DNA from: Mucilaginibacter gilvus
Lineage (GTDB): Bacteria; Bacteroidota; Bacteroidia; Sphingobacteriales; Sphingobacteriaceae
Assembly: GCF_004054195.1 (NCBI RefSeq)
Contig: NZ_SBIW01000003.1
Coordinates: 868,001 to 932,000, forward strand
Length of the DNA: 64,000 bases
Reading direction: 5' to 3'
Part shown: one piece after another, positions 7,711 through 15,754 of the stretch
Position numbering within the stretch: position 1 is the stretch's first letter
How the letters are laid out: each line of letters opens with the position of its first letter
The notes under the pieces: model-generated
Databases searched by the model: none
What the model was told of the DNA's origin: nothing
What the model saw: the letters and a program-made list of their open reading frames with translations, nothing else
Translations under genes and position numbers: made by a program

Positions 7711-9660
7711 ATGAAAAAAAATTACGTAATTGTTGCTGCAGGCCTGGGGCTTGCACAACTGGCGCTGCATAGTACTGCAGCCCGCGCCCAGGATACCACC
7801 CGGGTACTTAACGATGTGGTAGTCACGGCCACCCGCTCACCAAAAAAACTACGTGAAATAGGCCGGGTGGTTACCACCATTTCTGCACAGCAAATTGAAC
7901 GCTCGCAGGGTAGAAGCCTGCCGCAACTGTTAAACACTATTCCGGGCATCACCTTTTCGGGTGCTCAAAATGCTCCGGGTATCGGTACGTCGGTTTTCCT
8001 GCGCGGCGCATCATCTGGCAACACTTTAATATTGATCGATGGTTTCCCGGCCAATAATGCGGCCTCCATTGACGGCAGTTACGACCTGAACGCTTTCCCT
8101 TTAGACCAGATAGACCATATCGAAATACTAAAAGGAAGCGGATCTACCTTATATGGATCGGATGCGGTTGCTGGTGTCATCAATATCATCACCAAACATG
8201 CGCAAGGGCAGGGGCTGAAAGGCAACCTACAGTTTGTAGGCGGCAGCTACGGTACATTTAAAGAATCGGCGGGTTTGAACGGCAGGCTGAATAAAACAGG
8301 CATCGCCCTCAATTTGTCAAACTCCGATTCTAAAGGTTTTGCTGCCGCTACGGATGCTTCGGGTACCGGCAACTTTAAAAAAGACGGTTTTCACCAGCGT
8401 TCGGCCAGTGTGAATGTAGACCAGGAGATCACCAACAAATTCGCGCTGAACGGTAACTTGCAGATCAGCCGCGACAATGGTAACCTGCCTTACGGTGCTT
8501 TTAAGGACGATCAGAATTACGATTACAAGCACACCTTTGTATTCGGTGGTATAGGTGCAAAAATTCAACTACCAAAAGGTTTGCTGAACTTTAACATAAG
8601 CCAAAACACAGTACACAATAACTTCATTAATCTGCCGCCTGATAACGGTGGAACCCACTCGGAAACTATAAATATTGGCCATATTACCAATGCCGAAGCC
8701 GTGCTGAATTACAGCTTGGGCAATTATTTTGATATCACCAGCGGCGCGGGGTATAAATACAGTTACACCAACCAGCATAGCCTATACGAAGTGCCGGATT
8801 ATAACCCTGGCCCGAGTGATACCACGGCTCACAACGATATTGGCAGTGTTTATACGTCGTTGTTCTTTAAATCGGGTATCTTCCACATGGAATTGGGCGG
8901 TAGATACAATCACCACAGTGCCTTTGGCGATAAGTTTACCTATACGATCAATCCGTCGGTATTACTTGCCGATCAGTTTAAAATGTTCGGTACAATTGCT
9001 TCTGCTTTTAAAGCGCCATCCTTATACCAACTTTCATCAGAATATGGCAACAGTGCGTTAAAGCCGGAATACACCCGCAGTTACGAAGCCGGTTTTGATT
9101 GGGAAGTTATAAAAAACACCTTGTCATTCACTACATCGTTCTACAAACGCAATGCTAAGGATGTGATTTATTTCTACACACAGCCGATCTCTCCTTTCAA
9201 ATCGTTCTACAAAAACGGCGCTTTGCAAAAGGACAAAGGCTTCGAAACCGAGTTGAAATACCATGATAAAAAACTGACTGCTTCGGCATGGTATGCTTAT
9301 GTAACTGGTAAGCTAACCGATGCAAACGTATTGCAAATCAATAACCTATACCGCAGGCCAAAAAACACTTTCGGGGCTAATATATCGTACCAGGCCACTG
9401 CCGATCTTTCTTTCGGTGTAAATTACAAGCACACAGGCAACGCCACCGACCTAACTTACGACCCGAAGACTTTTGAACCGGTAGTGGTAGTTTTAAAGCA
9501 ATACAACCTGGTAGATCTGCACCTGCAATACAGCGCCAACAAAGAGCTTAGCTTTTTTGGCGATGTATACAACGTGTTGGATACAAAATATGTTGACTGG
9601 TTAGGGTACAACACCCGCCGCGCCAACTTTATGCTGGGGGCAAATTACCGGTTTAAATAG
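7711..9660 (+). CDS. btuB: TonB-dependent outer membrane receptor, BtuB-like (cobalamin uptake)
   Basis: About 649 aa. I choose the ATG at 7711 because it begins a normal signal peptide (KKNYVIVAAGLGLAQLAL...ARAQ); the upstream ATG at 7642 adds an unlikely extension overlapping the riboswitch platform. The plug domain is clear (TonB box-like DVVVTATR, then LLNTIPGITF, FLRGASSGNTLILIDG, LKGSGSTLYGSDAVAGVINIIT), followed by a beta-barrel ending in NYRFK with a terminal-strand pattern. Placement behind a cobalamin riboswitch supports B12 or another corrinoid as ligand. It is followed 50 bp later by a DUF6580 gene with no terminator between. Confidence 0.92.
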   Translation: MKKNYVIVAAGLGLAQLALHSTAARAQDTTRVLNDVVVTATRSPKKLREIGRVVTTISAQQIERSQGRSLPQLLNTIPGITFSGAQNAPGIGTSVFLRGASSGNTLILIDGFPANNAASIDGSYDLNAFPLDQIDHIEILKGSGSTLYGSDAVAGVINIITKHAQGQGLKGNLQFVGGSYGTFKESAGLNGRLNKTGIALNLSNSDSKGFAAATDASGTGNFKKDGFHQRSASVNVDQEITNKFALNGNLQISRDNGNLPYGAFKDDQNYDYKHTFVFGGIGAKIQLPKGLLNFNISQNTVHNNFINLPPDNGGTHSETINIGHITNAEAVLNYSLGNYFDITSGAGYKYSYTNQHSLYEVPDYNPGPSDTTAHNDIGSVYTSLFFKSGIFHMELGGRYNHHSAFGDKFTYTINPSVLLADQFKMFGTIASAFKAPSLYQLSSEYGNSALKPEYTRSYEAGFDWEVIKNTLSFTTSFYKRNAKDVIYFYTQPISPFKSFYKNGALQKDKGFETELKYHDKKLTASAWYAYVTGKLTDANVLQINNLYRRPKNTFGANISYQATADLSFGVNYKHTGNATDLTYDPKTFEPVVVVLKQYNLVDLHLQYSANKELSFFGDVYNVLDTKYVDWLGYNTRRANFMLGANYRFK

Positions 9661-9710
9661 TTTTCGTTTTTACAATGGATAATCAATAAATTTGCTTCAT
9701 ATATAAAATT

Positions 9711-10277
9711 ATGTCACTACAAAAGATCAACACGCGGTTCGTTATACTCGTTTTAATGGTGCTGGGCGCTATTACTATGCGCATTATTAATACGCAGGTG
9801 CCTGCCTTAAGTAATTTTACACCCGTTGGTGCGGTTGCTTTATTTGGTGGCGTTTACTTTACCCGTAAATGGGAAGCTTTCGTGGTGCCTTTATTGGCAC
9901 TTTTTATAAGCGACCTGGTTATTAACTACATTTATACTTCAACGGTGGTTTTTTTCGCCAGCTCTTTGTGGATGTACGGCTGTTTTATGCTGATGGTATT
10001 TGTTGGGACTTTGATCAAAAAGGTAAATATAGCTAACCTTGCTGCTGCATCTGTGGTATCGGTACTGATCCACTGGCTTGTTATGGATCTCCCCGTAGTG
10101 TACGGTATTGCCAGCACATGGGAGAACTACTTAATGCTGTTGGTAAAAGCCATTTATCCATTTGAAACCAATATGCTGATCGCGGATGCCATTTATGGTG
10201 CTATCCTTTTCGGAGGTTTCGAACTGGCAAAAAACAAATACACTGTTTTACAAAGCAAGAAACAACTGGCCCTTTAA
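9711..10277 (+). CDS. DUF6580 family putative transport membrane protein
   Basis: A 188-aa protein with about five or six hydrophobic helices (FVILVLMVLGAITMRI, VGAVALFGGVYF, AFVVPLLALFISDLVI and others). Size and helix pattern resemble small substrate-capture subunits of vitamin transporters. It lies 50 bp after btuB in the same orientation and is closed by the terminator at 10299-10336, so it probably belongs to the riboswitch-controlled transcript. A role in corrinoid, cobalt or lower-ligand precursor movement across the inner membrane is therefore plausible but inferred. No catalytic motif is visible. Confidence 0.7.
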   Translation: MSLQKINTRFVILVLMVLGAITMRIINTQVPALSNFTPVGAVALFGGVYFTRKWEAFVVPLLALFISDLVINYIYTSTVVFFASSLWMYGCFMLMVFVGTLIKKVNIANLAAASVVSVLIHWLVMDLPVVYGIASTWENYLMLLVKAIYPFETNMLIADAIYGAILFGGFELAKNKYTVLQSKKQLAL

Positions 10278-10298
10278 GCCGGTTTATCCATATATTTT

Positions 10299-10336
10299 AA
10301 AAGCGGTTTTGTTTAGGCAGAACCGCTTTTGTTTTT
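10299..10336 (+). terminator. Rho-independent terminator of the btuB unit
   Basis: Arms AAAAGCGGTT and AACCGCTTTT with a GC-containing stem, followed by GTTTTT. It lies 21 bp after the DUF6580 stop. Confidence 0.85.
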
Positions 10337-10347
10337 AATTTATTCCC

Positions 10348-10371
10348 GTAGAGACGCGATACTTCGCGTCT
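10348..10371. repeat. Short palindromic repeat (GAGACGC family)
   Basis: AGACGCGA/TCGCGTCT arms around a short loop, preceded by GTAG. It is a sequence variant of the arms of the element at 15526-15629, suggesting a dispersed repeat family in this genome. It is 22 bp before the sirtuin start. Confidence 0.6.
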
Positions 10372-10392
10372 GATAATATTTTAAAATTGCCA

Positions 10393-11082
10393 ATGAAAAA
10401 GATCGTCATCCTTACTGGTGCCGGTATCAGTGCCGAGAGCGGCCTGAAAACCTTTCGCGACAGCGATGGGTTGTGGGAAGGCTACAACATCGAGGACGTA
10501 GCCATTCCCGAGGCCTGGGAGCGTAATCCGCAAATGGTTCAACAGTTTTACAATGAGCGCCGTAAATCGGTTTTAGAGGCCAGCCCTAACGTAGCCCATT
10601 TGGCGCTTGTCCGGTTGGAGGAAAAATACCACGTTACCATCATCACCCAAAATATCGACGACCTGCACGAACGCGCAGGTTCTACCAACGTAGTTCACCT
10701 GCACGGCATTATCACCCGCTCCCAATCCAGCGTAAACCCAAGGCTCACTTATCCTATAAATGGATGGGAAATTAAGATGGGCGAAAAATGCAAATTGGGC
10801 TCCCAATTGCGGGCACATGTGGTGTGGTTTGGCGAGGCTGTGCCCATGATAGAAACCGCGGCGCAAATTTGTGCCGATGCTGAAGTTTTTATTTTGATAG
10901 GCACCTCCCTTGCGGTATACCCGGCGGCAGGGCTTATCAACTACGTGCCGCGAGATGTAACGCGTTATATCATCGATCCCAATATTCCGGTATCATCCAG
11001 CCCAGGGGTAGTGGAGATGCCTTATAAGGCTACCATTGGCGTAACCATGCTGGTAGATGAACTGATGGGGGAAAATAGATAA
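10393..11082 (+). CDS. cobB: Sir2 family NAD-dependent protein deacylase (class III/SIRT5-like)
   Basis: About 229 aa from the ATG at 10393; the upstream TTG at 10387 is less likely. Motifs: GAGISAESG (residues 9-17, NAD binding), TQNIDDLHERAG, catalytic His104 in HLHG, and the acyl-pocket pair Tyr53/Arg56 in FYNERR, which in CobB/SIRT5 selects negatively charged acyl groups such as succinyl. The four zinc cysteines of typical sirtuins are missing; only one Cys remains in the insert (GEKCKLGSQLRAHVVWFGE). It therefore belongs to the short zinc-free type. Probably a cytosolic lysine desuccinylase/deacetylase. Confidence 0.9.
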   Translation: MKKIVILTGAGISAESGLKTFRDSDGLWEGYNIEDVAIPEAWERNPQMVQQFYNERRKSVLEASPNVAHLALVRLEEKYHVTIITQNIDDLHERAGSTNVVHLHGIITRSQSSVNPRLTYPINGWEIKMGEKCKLGSQLRAHVVWFGEAVPMIETAAQICADAEVFILIGTSLAVYPAAGLINYVPRDVTRYIIDPNIPVSSSPGVVEMPYKATIGVTMLVDELMGENR

Positions 11083-11105
11083 AACCAAAGTCATAACAAA
11101 AGGTT

Positions 11106-11197
11106 CTACTCACTACTCACTACTCACTACTCACTACTCACTACTCACTACTCACTACTCACTACTCACTACTCACTACTCACTACTCACTACTCAC
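11106..11197. repeat. Heptanucleotide tandem repeat (CTCACTA)n, about 13 copies
   Basis: About 92 bp of nearly perfect CTCACTA units ending 4 bp before the ATG of the PP-loop ATPase gene. The repeat replaces any recognisable ribosome-binding region. Seven is not a multiple of three and the tract is non-coding, so copy-number change would shift promoter or leader spacing rather than reading frame. Confidence 0.95.
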
Positions 11198-11201
11198 CAA
11201 A

Positions 11202-11918
11202 ATGACTCCCTGCATCTTCAACTGGAGCGGCGGTAAAGACAGCGCACTCGCCCTTTACCATTGCCTGCAAAACCCCGACCTTGATATCCGCTACCTGGTT
11301 ACCACTATCAATGATGCTGCCGACAGGATCTCGATGCATGGTGTGCGTACCGAATTGCTGCTGCGGCAGGCAGAGGAGATAGGCTTACCCCTTTACCAGA
11401 TCCGCCTGCCCGAAATGCCCGGCATGCAAGAATATGATGCGGCGATGCGCCGGCACCTCGCGCATTTTAAAAGCGAGGGAATAAGCCATTCTGTCTTCGG
11501 CGATATTTTTTTGGAGGACTTGAAAAACTACCGCGATGCCCGCCTTGCCGAGGTAGGGATGACCGGCATTTACCCGCTCTGGAAACGCGACACCCACGAA
11601 TTGATCGGCGAGTTTTTGGGCTTGGGTTTTGGTACCGTTATCGCTTGCGTGCGGGAACGGCTGGAGAAATTTGTAGGCCGGGAAATGGGGGAAGAGCTTA
11701 TCGCCGGTTTACCGGATGGGGTGGATGTTTGCGGCGAGAACGGCGAGTTTCATACCTTCACGTTTAAGGGCCCGATCTTCAAAAATGATATAAGATACAA
11801 AACAGGGGTGAAGGTGTTTAAGGAATACAAGGCCCCCAAAAATAACGACGATAATTGTGTTATCAATACCGATACGAAACCCGACGGTTTTTGGTATCAA
11901 GACCTGATGTTAGCTTAA
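11202..11918 (+). CDS. PP-loop ATPase, Dph6/diphthine-ammonia-ligase-like (COG2102)
   Basis: A 238-aa protein with the ATP pyrophosphatase motif SGGKDS at residues 9-14, plus the family blocks HGVRTELL, VFGDIFLEDLKNYR, YPLWKRDT and GENGEFHTF. Eukaryotic and archaeal relatives amidate diphthine on EF-2. Bacteria have no diphthamide, so the reaction here must be different and is not known to me. Its closeness to a cobalamin-regulated unit is suggestive, because relatives occur near B12 genes in other bacteria, but the terminator at 10299 and the sirtuin separate them. The gene directly follows the heptamer repeat. Confidence 0.8.
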   Translation: MTPCIFNWSGGKDSALALYHCLQNPDLDIRYLVTTINDAADRISMHGVRTELLLRQAEEIGLPLYQIRLPEMPGMQEYDAAMRRHLAHFKSEGISHSVFGDIFLEDLKNYRDARLAEVGMTGIYPLWKRDTHELIGEFLGLGFGTVIACVRERLEKFVGREMGEELIAGLPDGVDVCGENGEFHTFTFKGPIFKNDIRYKTGVKVFKEYKAPKNNDDNCVINTDTKPDGFWYQDLMLA

Positions 11919-12126
11919 ACCTCCCATTTGTTTGGCATTTAAGGCCACCAAATTAAAATTTACGAGGATACATAAATTACATAACTATCAGTGTTTTATG
12001 TATTTTAATTAATAAATGAAATGATATAGAGGTTTTTTTTTTGTTGATAAACGAGCCATTTTGCCAAATATAATTCCGAAAATGAATTTTTAATAAATCA
12101 ACTGCTTGTAATACAGTATATTGACG

Positions 12127-12375
12127 CTAATAGTTGTAGCGATAGAATGCATTCTTATAGTCCTTGCCCATTTCAGCAAACCGGGTGGAAACGGTCTTTA
12201 AAAACGCTTCGTCCAGTATTTCAAAAACGCTGTTCACGCCATCGGTCAGGTCCATTTCCGGAATCTTATAAGTCTGCTCCAGGGTGCCCTGTTCTATCTT
12301 TACTATAAATTTTTGGTTCATGCTGAGGATGGAGATCTTAAATTCCGGGTGGGGTAACTCTGCTATTATTCTCAT
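12127..12375 (-). CDS. Conserved hypothetical protein, 82 aa
   Basis: A small soluble protein (MRIIAELPHPEFKISILSMN...) with no signal peptide or membrane segment and an acidic middle. It has the look of a small conserved Bacteroidota protein of unknown function. It stands alone: about 200 bp of AT-rich DNA on its left (11919-12126) holds nothing recognisable, and short direct repeats lie on its right. Confidence 0.65.
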   Translation of the reverse strand: MRIIAELPHPEFKISILSMNQKFIVKIEQGTLEQTYKIPEMDLTDGVNSVFEILDEAFLKTVSTRFAEMGKDYKNAFYRYNY

Positions 12376-12439
12376 GGTTTTTTGATTTCGAATGTCGAAT
12401 TTTCAAATTCGAATTTATTTAAAGGTTTATTTTTTATTT

Positions 12440-12474
12440 TCCTAATTCCGAAATCCAACATCCTAATTCCGAAA
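12440..12474. repeat. Direct repeat CCTAATTCCGAAAT (two copies)
   Basis: Two 14-bp copies about 21 bp apart, preceded by related TTCGAAT/TTCGAAT words from 12387 to 12412. The second copy overlaps the 3' end of the downstream minus-strand gene. It resembles the other short-period repeats in this window. Confidence 0.6.
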
Positions 12475-13161
12475 TTCATCCAAAGGGTTTCTCCCGTTCA
12501 TCGTTCCGCTGCTTTCCAAAATGGTAAACCGGGCGAAAAGTTCTTCGCTGTACCATCCTTCGCTTCGCGTTTTTTTGATCACCTCGGCATGTTGTTTACT
12601 GCCGTAGGCAAAGGCCCGCATGTGCTCCATGCTTTCCCAAACCGAAAACGTTGCCTGCCGGTAAACGGGTGCTTCGCCTACCCCGATGGAGGTGATGTAG
12701 CCCGGGGCTGTGGCCATTAGTTCGGCCACTTCATCTACGTGGCTCCAAAAGTTTTTAAGTCGGCTCATTTTAATGGTTGCCCTGGTAAGCACGGCCATCG
12801 GGCCATCTGCTATCTTTAGGTCGGGTTTGCCAAAGGGTTCTTTGCCGTCCCATTTGCCATGGCTTTGCATGGGCTGGCAAAGTACTGTCCATTGCTCGCT
12901 GCCCAAAAGCTTCCACCATTTGCTCACGAAAGAGGTCTGATGGAACCGCTCGTAATCTTCCCTGCTTTCCCAAACGGCTAAGAGGCCCCATTGCTGCCAG
13001 TCGGGCTGCAGGTCGAAAGTGCCGTTGCGACCGCTGCCCAACAGTTTCCAAAAAGTGCAGCCCCGCTGCAGCCACATGGGTAGCCGATGTACTGCCATAG
13101 CCAGCAGGGCGAAAGGTACAAACGCTTTCCGGTAACGTATAATGGTGAGGCTGACGATCAT
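12463..13161 (-). CDS. DUF3291 / spheroidene monooxygenase-like (CrtA family) protein
   Basis: 232 aa. Two related halves contain the family words FWKLLGSGRNGTF, WGLLAVWES and, later, TSIGVGEAPVYRQATFSVWES. This family is annotated from the photosynthetic-bacterial carotenoid ketolase CrtA, but most members, including those in non-phototrophic Bacteroidota, are uncharacterised haem-binding-like or monooxygenase-like proteins. No carotenoid genes are nearby, so a CrtA function should not be assumed. It is divergent from the fRMsr gene with about 70 bp between starts. Confidence 0.7.
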   Translation of the reverse strand: MIVSLTIIRYRKAFVPFALLAMAVHRLPMWLQRGCTFWKLLGSGRNGTFDLQPDWQQWGLLAVWESREDYERFHQTSFVSKWWKLLGSEQWTVLCQPMQSHGKWDGKEPFGKPDLKIADGPMAVLTRATIKMSRLKNFWSHVDEVAELMATAPGYITSIGVGEAPVYRQATFSVWESMEHMRAFAYGSKQHAEVIKKTRSEGWYSEELFARFTILESSGTMNGRNPLDEFRN

Positions 13162-13234
13162 CTACTGCGAAATAAAATATTAAATATGATATTCGGCTTA
13201 TTTAGTTTTACACGTTCATACTTACTTTTGCACC

Positions 13235-13711
13235 ATGGCAGAAGACCTTACAATAACCACATCGGCCGATAAAGCCGAACAATATATCTCGCTTATCCCC
13301 CAAATTGAAGCACTTCTTTTTGGCGAGCCCGACTTGGTGGCCAACCTTGCCAACGTGGCTGCCGCGCTTAAAGAACAATTCAAATGGTTTTGGGTAGGCT
13401 TTTATTTGGTGAAGAGTAACGAGTTGGTGCTCGGCCCGTTCCAGGGGCCGGTTGCCTGCACCAGGATAGGTTTGGGTAAAGGCGTTTGCGGCGCGGCATG
13501 GCAGCAGGGGCAAACTTTGGTGGTGCCCGATGTAGAAGAGTTTCCCGGGCATATTGCATGCAGTTCGTTATCCCGCTCAGAAATTGTACTGCCGTTGTTT
13601 CATGATGGCGAAGTAGTGGGGGTGCTGGATGTAGATAGTTCGGAACTTGCCGAATTTAATGAAGTGGATGCAAAGTATCTTGGCGAGATAGTAAAGCTCA
13701 TTAAATTTTAA
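13235..13711 (+). CDS. msrC: GAF-domain free methionine-(R)-sulfoxide reductase
   Basis: 158 aa, a single GAF domain. The three active-site cysteines of the fRMsr family are present, in VACTRIGLGKGVC and HIACSSLSRSEI, with the C-terminal VVGVLDVDSSEL. It reduces free methionine R-sulfoxide, an oxidative-stress repair step. The stop overlaps the next ATG by one base (TAATG), indicating translational coupling with the alpha/beta hydrolase gene. Confidence 0.9.
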   Translation: MAEDLTITTSADKAEQYISLIPQIEALLFGEPDLVANLANVAAALKEQFKWFWVGFYLVKSNELVLGPFQGPVACTRIGLGKGVCGAAWQQGQTLVVPDVEEFPGHIACSSLSRSEIVLPLFHDGEVVGVLDVDSSELAEFNEVDAKYLGEIVKLIKF

Positions 13712-14367
13712 TGACTAAGGTATTCCTGATACCCGGCCTGGGTGCTGATACCAGGCTGTACAAAAACATTGTTTTGCCCTCAGGATTTGAGCGCTTACCG
13801 GTAGATTGGGTAACACCTGGCGTCCTTGATATTTTAACTACTTACGGGCAAAAGCTTGTAAAGCACTACAATATACAGTCCGGCGATATCGTAATTGGAG
13901 ATTCCCTTGGTGGTATGATCGCGGTTGAAATAGCCAAGCAGGTGAAGCTGCAAAAGGTGATCCTGATATCCAGTATTAAAACTGCCGACGAAGCTCCATG
14001 GTATTTTAAACTGTTTCAGAAAGTTCCGGTTTATAAACCTATCCCCGCAAGCATCATGACCAAGGTTGGCTTTATGGTGAAACCGATATTTGGCGATATG
14101 GCAGCCGGAGACCTTGCGATCTTTCAAAGTATGCTTGCAAACTCGTCGCCGGTGTTCTTGAAATGGGCCATGCACGCGGTGCTGTATTTCAACAATACGG
14201 AGTCAATCCCCAACCTGTTCCACATCATTGGCGATAAAGATCAGGTATTTCCCTGGAAAAAGATAAAAGATCCAACCGCTATAATCAAAGGTGGCACACA
14301 TATTATGGTGTTTGACAGGGCCACTGAGATCAATAAATTATTGGCCGATATACTACAACAGCCATGA
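13711..14367 (+). CDS. Alpha/beta hydrolase
   Basis: 218 aa. The nucleophile elbow GDSLGG is visible near residue 65, with an N-terminal FLIPGLGADTR oxyanion region and a C-terminal GDKDQVFP...GGTHIMVFD providing the acid and histidine. Substrate unknown. It is coupled on both sides: a 1-base overlap with msrC upstream and a 4-base ATGA overlap with the glycosylase downstream. Confidence 0.85.
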   Translation: MTKVFLIPGLGADTRLYKNIVLPSGFERLPVDWVTPGVLDILTTYGQKLVKHYNIQSGDIVIGDSLGGMIAVEIAKQVKLQKVILISSIKTADEAPWYFKLFQKVPVYKPIPASIMTKVGFMVKPIFGDMAAGDLAIFQSMLANSSPVFLKWAMHAVLYFNNTESIPNLFHIIGDKDQVFPWKKIKDPTAIIKGGTHIMVFDRATEINKLLADILQQP

Positions 14368-14966
14368 AATTACCAGAAGAATATTACCTCGGCAGCGATG
14401 TGGTAGCGCTGAGTCGGGATCTGATAGGCAAATACCTTTTTACCTGTATTGATGGTGAAACTACAGGTGGTTATATTGTTGAAACAGAAGCTTATAATGG
14501 CATCATTGATAAGGCATCCCACTCTTACGGCAACCGGATAACACCCCGCACAAAAACCATGTTCGAGCAGGGCGGTATCGCTTATGTCTACCTGTGCTAC
14601 GGTATCCACGAGATGTTTAACATTGTAACTTCTGTTGGCGGGCAGCCACATGCCATACTTATCCGGGCCGTAGTCCCTACGGATGGGCTCGACATTATTA
14701 TGCAGCGCCGCAATATGGAAACGCTGAAGCCAAACATCACCAAAGGCCCGGGTTCAGTAGCTAAAGCACTGGGTATCTCGCGCAAGATAAATGCCTTTAG
14801 TTTGCAGGGCGATACCATTTGGGTGGAAGACCGTGGGCTAAGTTTCCCGGATGCAGAAGTGGTTGCAGGGCCGCGAATTGGGGTGGACTATGCCGGGGAA
14901 GACGCGCTACTGCCATACCGATTTTATGTAAGGGGAAATATTTTTGTGAGCAAGCCCAACAAATAA
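14364..14966 (+). CDS. DNA-3-methyladenine glycosylase (AAG/MPG family)
   Basis: 200 aa. Motifs: IVETEAYNGIIDKASH (catalytic Glu), YVYLCYGIHEMFNIVT and HAILIRAVVP are diagnostic of the eukaryote-type alkyladenine glycosylase family. It excises alkylated purines in base-excision repair. It forms an operon with msrC and the hydrolase, a small damage-repair cluster. The PNPOx-family gene follows after 39 bp. Confidence 0.93.
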   Translation: MKLPEEYYLGSDVVALSRDLIGKYLFTCIDGETTGGYIVETEAYNGIIDKASHSYGNRITPRTKTMFEQGGIAYVYLCYGIHEMFNIVTSVGGQPHAILIRAVVPTDGLDIIMQRRNMETLKPNITKGPGSVAKALGISRKINAFSLQGDTIWVEDRGLSFPDAEVVAGPRIGVDYAGEDALLPYRFYVRGNIFVSKPNK

Positions 14967-15005
14967 GCCGCTGGTTTGTTATTGCACATCTAAACCCCTA
15001 CAGCG

Positions 15006-15503
15006 ATGAGCGAGCAATCAAAAACCGAAAGCCTGAAATACTTCCGCGATGAGATCAATGAAGTTAAAACAGCAATGCTGACTACCTACAACTCCGAAAG
15101 GGGTTTCAGCAGCCGGCCAATGGGTACCGCCGATGTGGATGCCGATGGTAACATCTGGTTTTTTACCAATGAAGACTCTGCCAAGGCCAGCGAAATATCA
15201 GTGGAAAACACCATCTCACTAACTTATTCCGACCCCAAGAACCATACCTATCTTAGTATCATCGGCGAAGCCGAACTGGTGGCCGACAGGGCTAAAATGA
15301 AAGCGCTTTGGAATCCTTTTGTACAAGCGTTTTTCCCCGATGGTGTAGAAGATCCTAAGCTTACCTTATTGAAGATAACCCCAACCGATGCCGAATATTG
15401 GGATAGCAATAGCAGCAGTATGGTAGTGCTTTTCAATGTGCTAAAAGCAGCTGTAACAGGTAAACGCTATGATGAAGGCGCTCATGGAACGATAGCGTTA
15501 TAG
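15006..15503 (+). CDS. Pyridoxamine 5'-phosphate oxidase family protein (general stress protein 26-like)
   Basis: 165 aa, a split-barrel flavin-binding fold. Typical words are RPMGTADVDADGNIWFFT, SLTYSDPKNHTYLSI and a late Trp-rich segment. Related proteins bind FMN or FAD and respond to stress; this is not the PLP-synthesising PdxH. It follows the repair operon and may be its last gene. Confidence 0.85.
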   Translation: MSEQSKTESLKYFRDEINEVKTAMLTTYNSERGFSSRPMGTADVDADGNIWFFTNEDSAKASEISVENTISLTYSDPKNHTYLSIIGEAELVADRAKMKALWNPFVQAFFPDGVEDPKLTLLKITPTDAEYWDSNSSSMVVLFNVLKAAVTGKRYDEGAHGTIAL

Positions 15504-15525
15504 AAAGGGTTATAATGTTCTGATA

Positions 15526-15629
15526 TAGAGATGCAATATTTTGCGTCTCCCATAGGACAGGTAAACGATCTGCCTACACAATTTGCGTATTGGATTTGCA
15601 AGGGGAAGACGCAAAATATTGCGTCTCTA
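15526..15629. mobile_element. MITE-like element with about 25-bp terminal inverted repeats
   Basis: The left arm at 15526-15550 (TAGAGATGCAATATTTTGCG...) and right arm at 15604-15629 (...GCAAAATATTGCGTCTCTA) are near-perfect inverted copies, with two or three differences, enclosing about 53 bp. Each arm is itself partly palindromic. No coding capacity. The motif recurs as a single half at 10348-10371. A non-autonomous element or REP-like family is the simplest reading. Confidence 0.7.
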
Positions 15630-15657
15630 CATTAAAAAAAGGTTTTCATATTAACTC

Positions 15658-15712
15658 GATATCTCCGTGTCTTTCTGCGAAACCTCTGCGTCCTCTGTGG
15701 TTAAATCGCTAT
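15658..15712. repeat. CTCTGCG-type low-complexity intergenic repeat
   Basis: Repeated degenerate heptamer words (TCTCCGTGT, TTCTGCGAAA, CCTCTGCGT, CCTCTGTGG) upstream of kynU. I recognise this word family as frequent in Bacteroidota intergenic DNA; no function is evident. Confidence 0.45.
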
Positions 15713-15754
15713 AACAATTCTTAAAAATCAAACTCAATTTGTTAATATTGGCTG

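Noticed and set aside
11106..11197. Possible CRISPR array
   Set aside because: The repeat unit is 7 bp with no spacers; it is a simple tandem repeat.
12463..13161. Carotenoid ketolase CrtA
   Set aside because: Family-level similarity only; no carotenoid genes nearby, so the specific function was not assigned.
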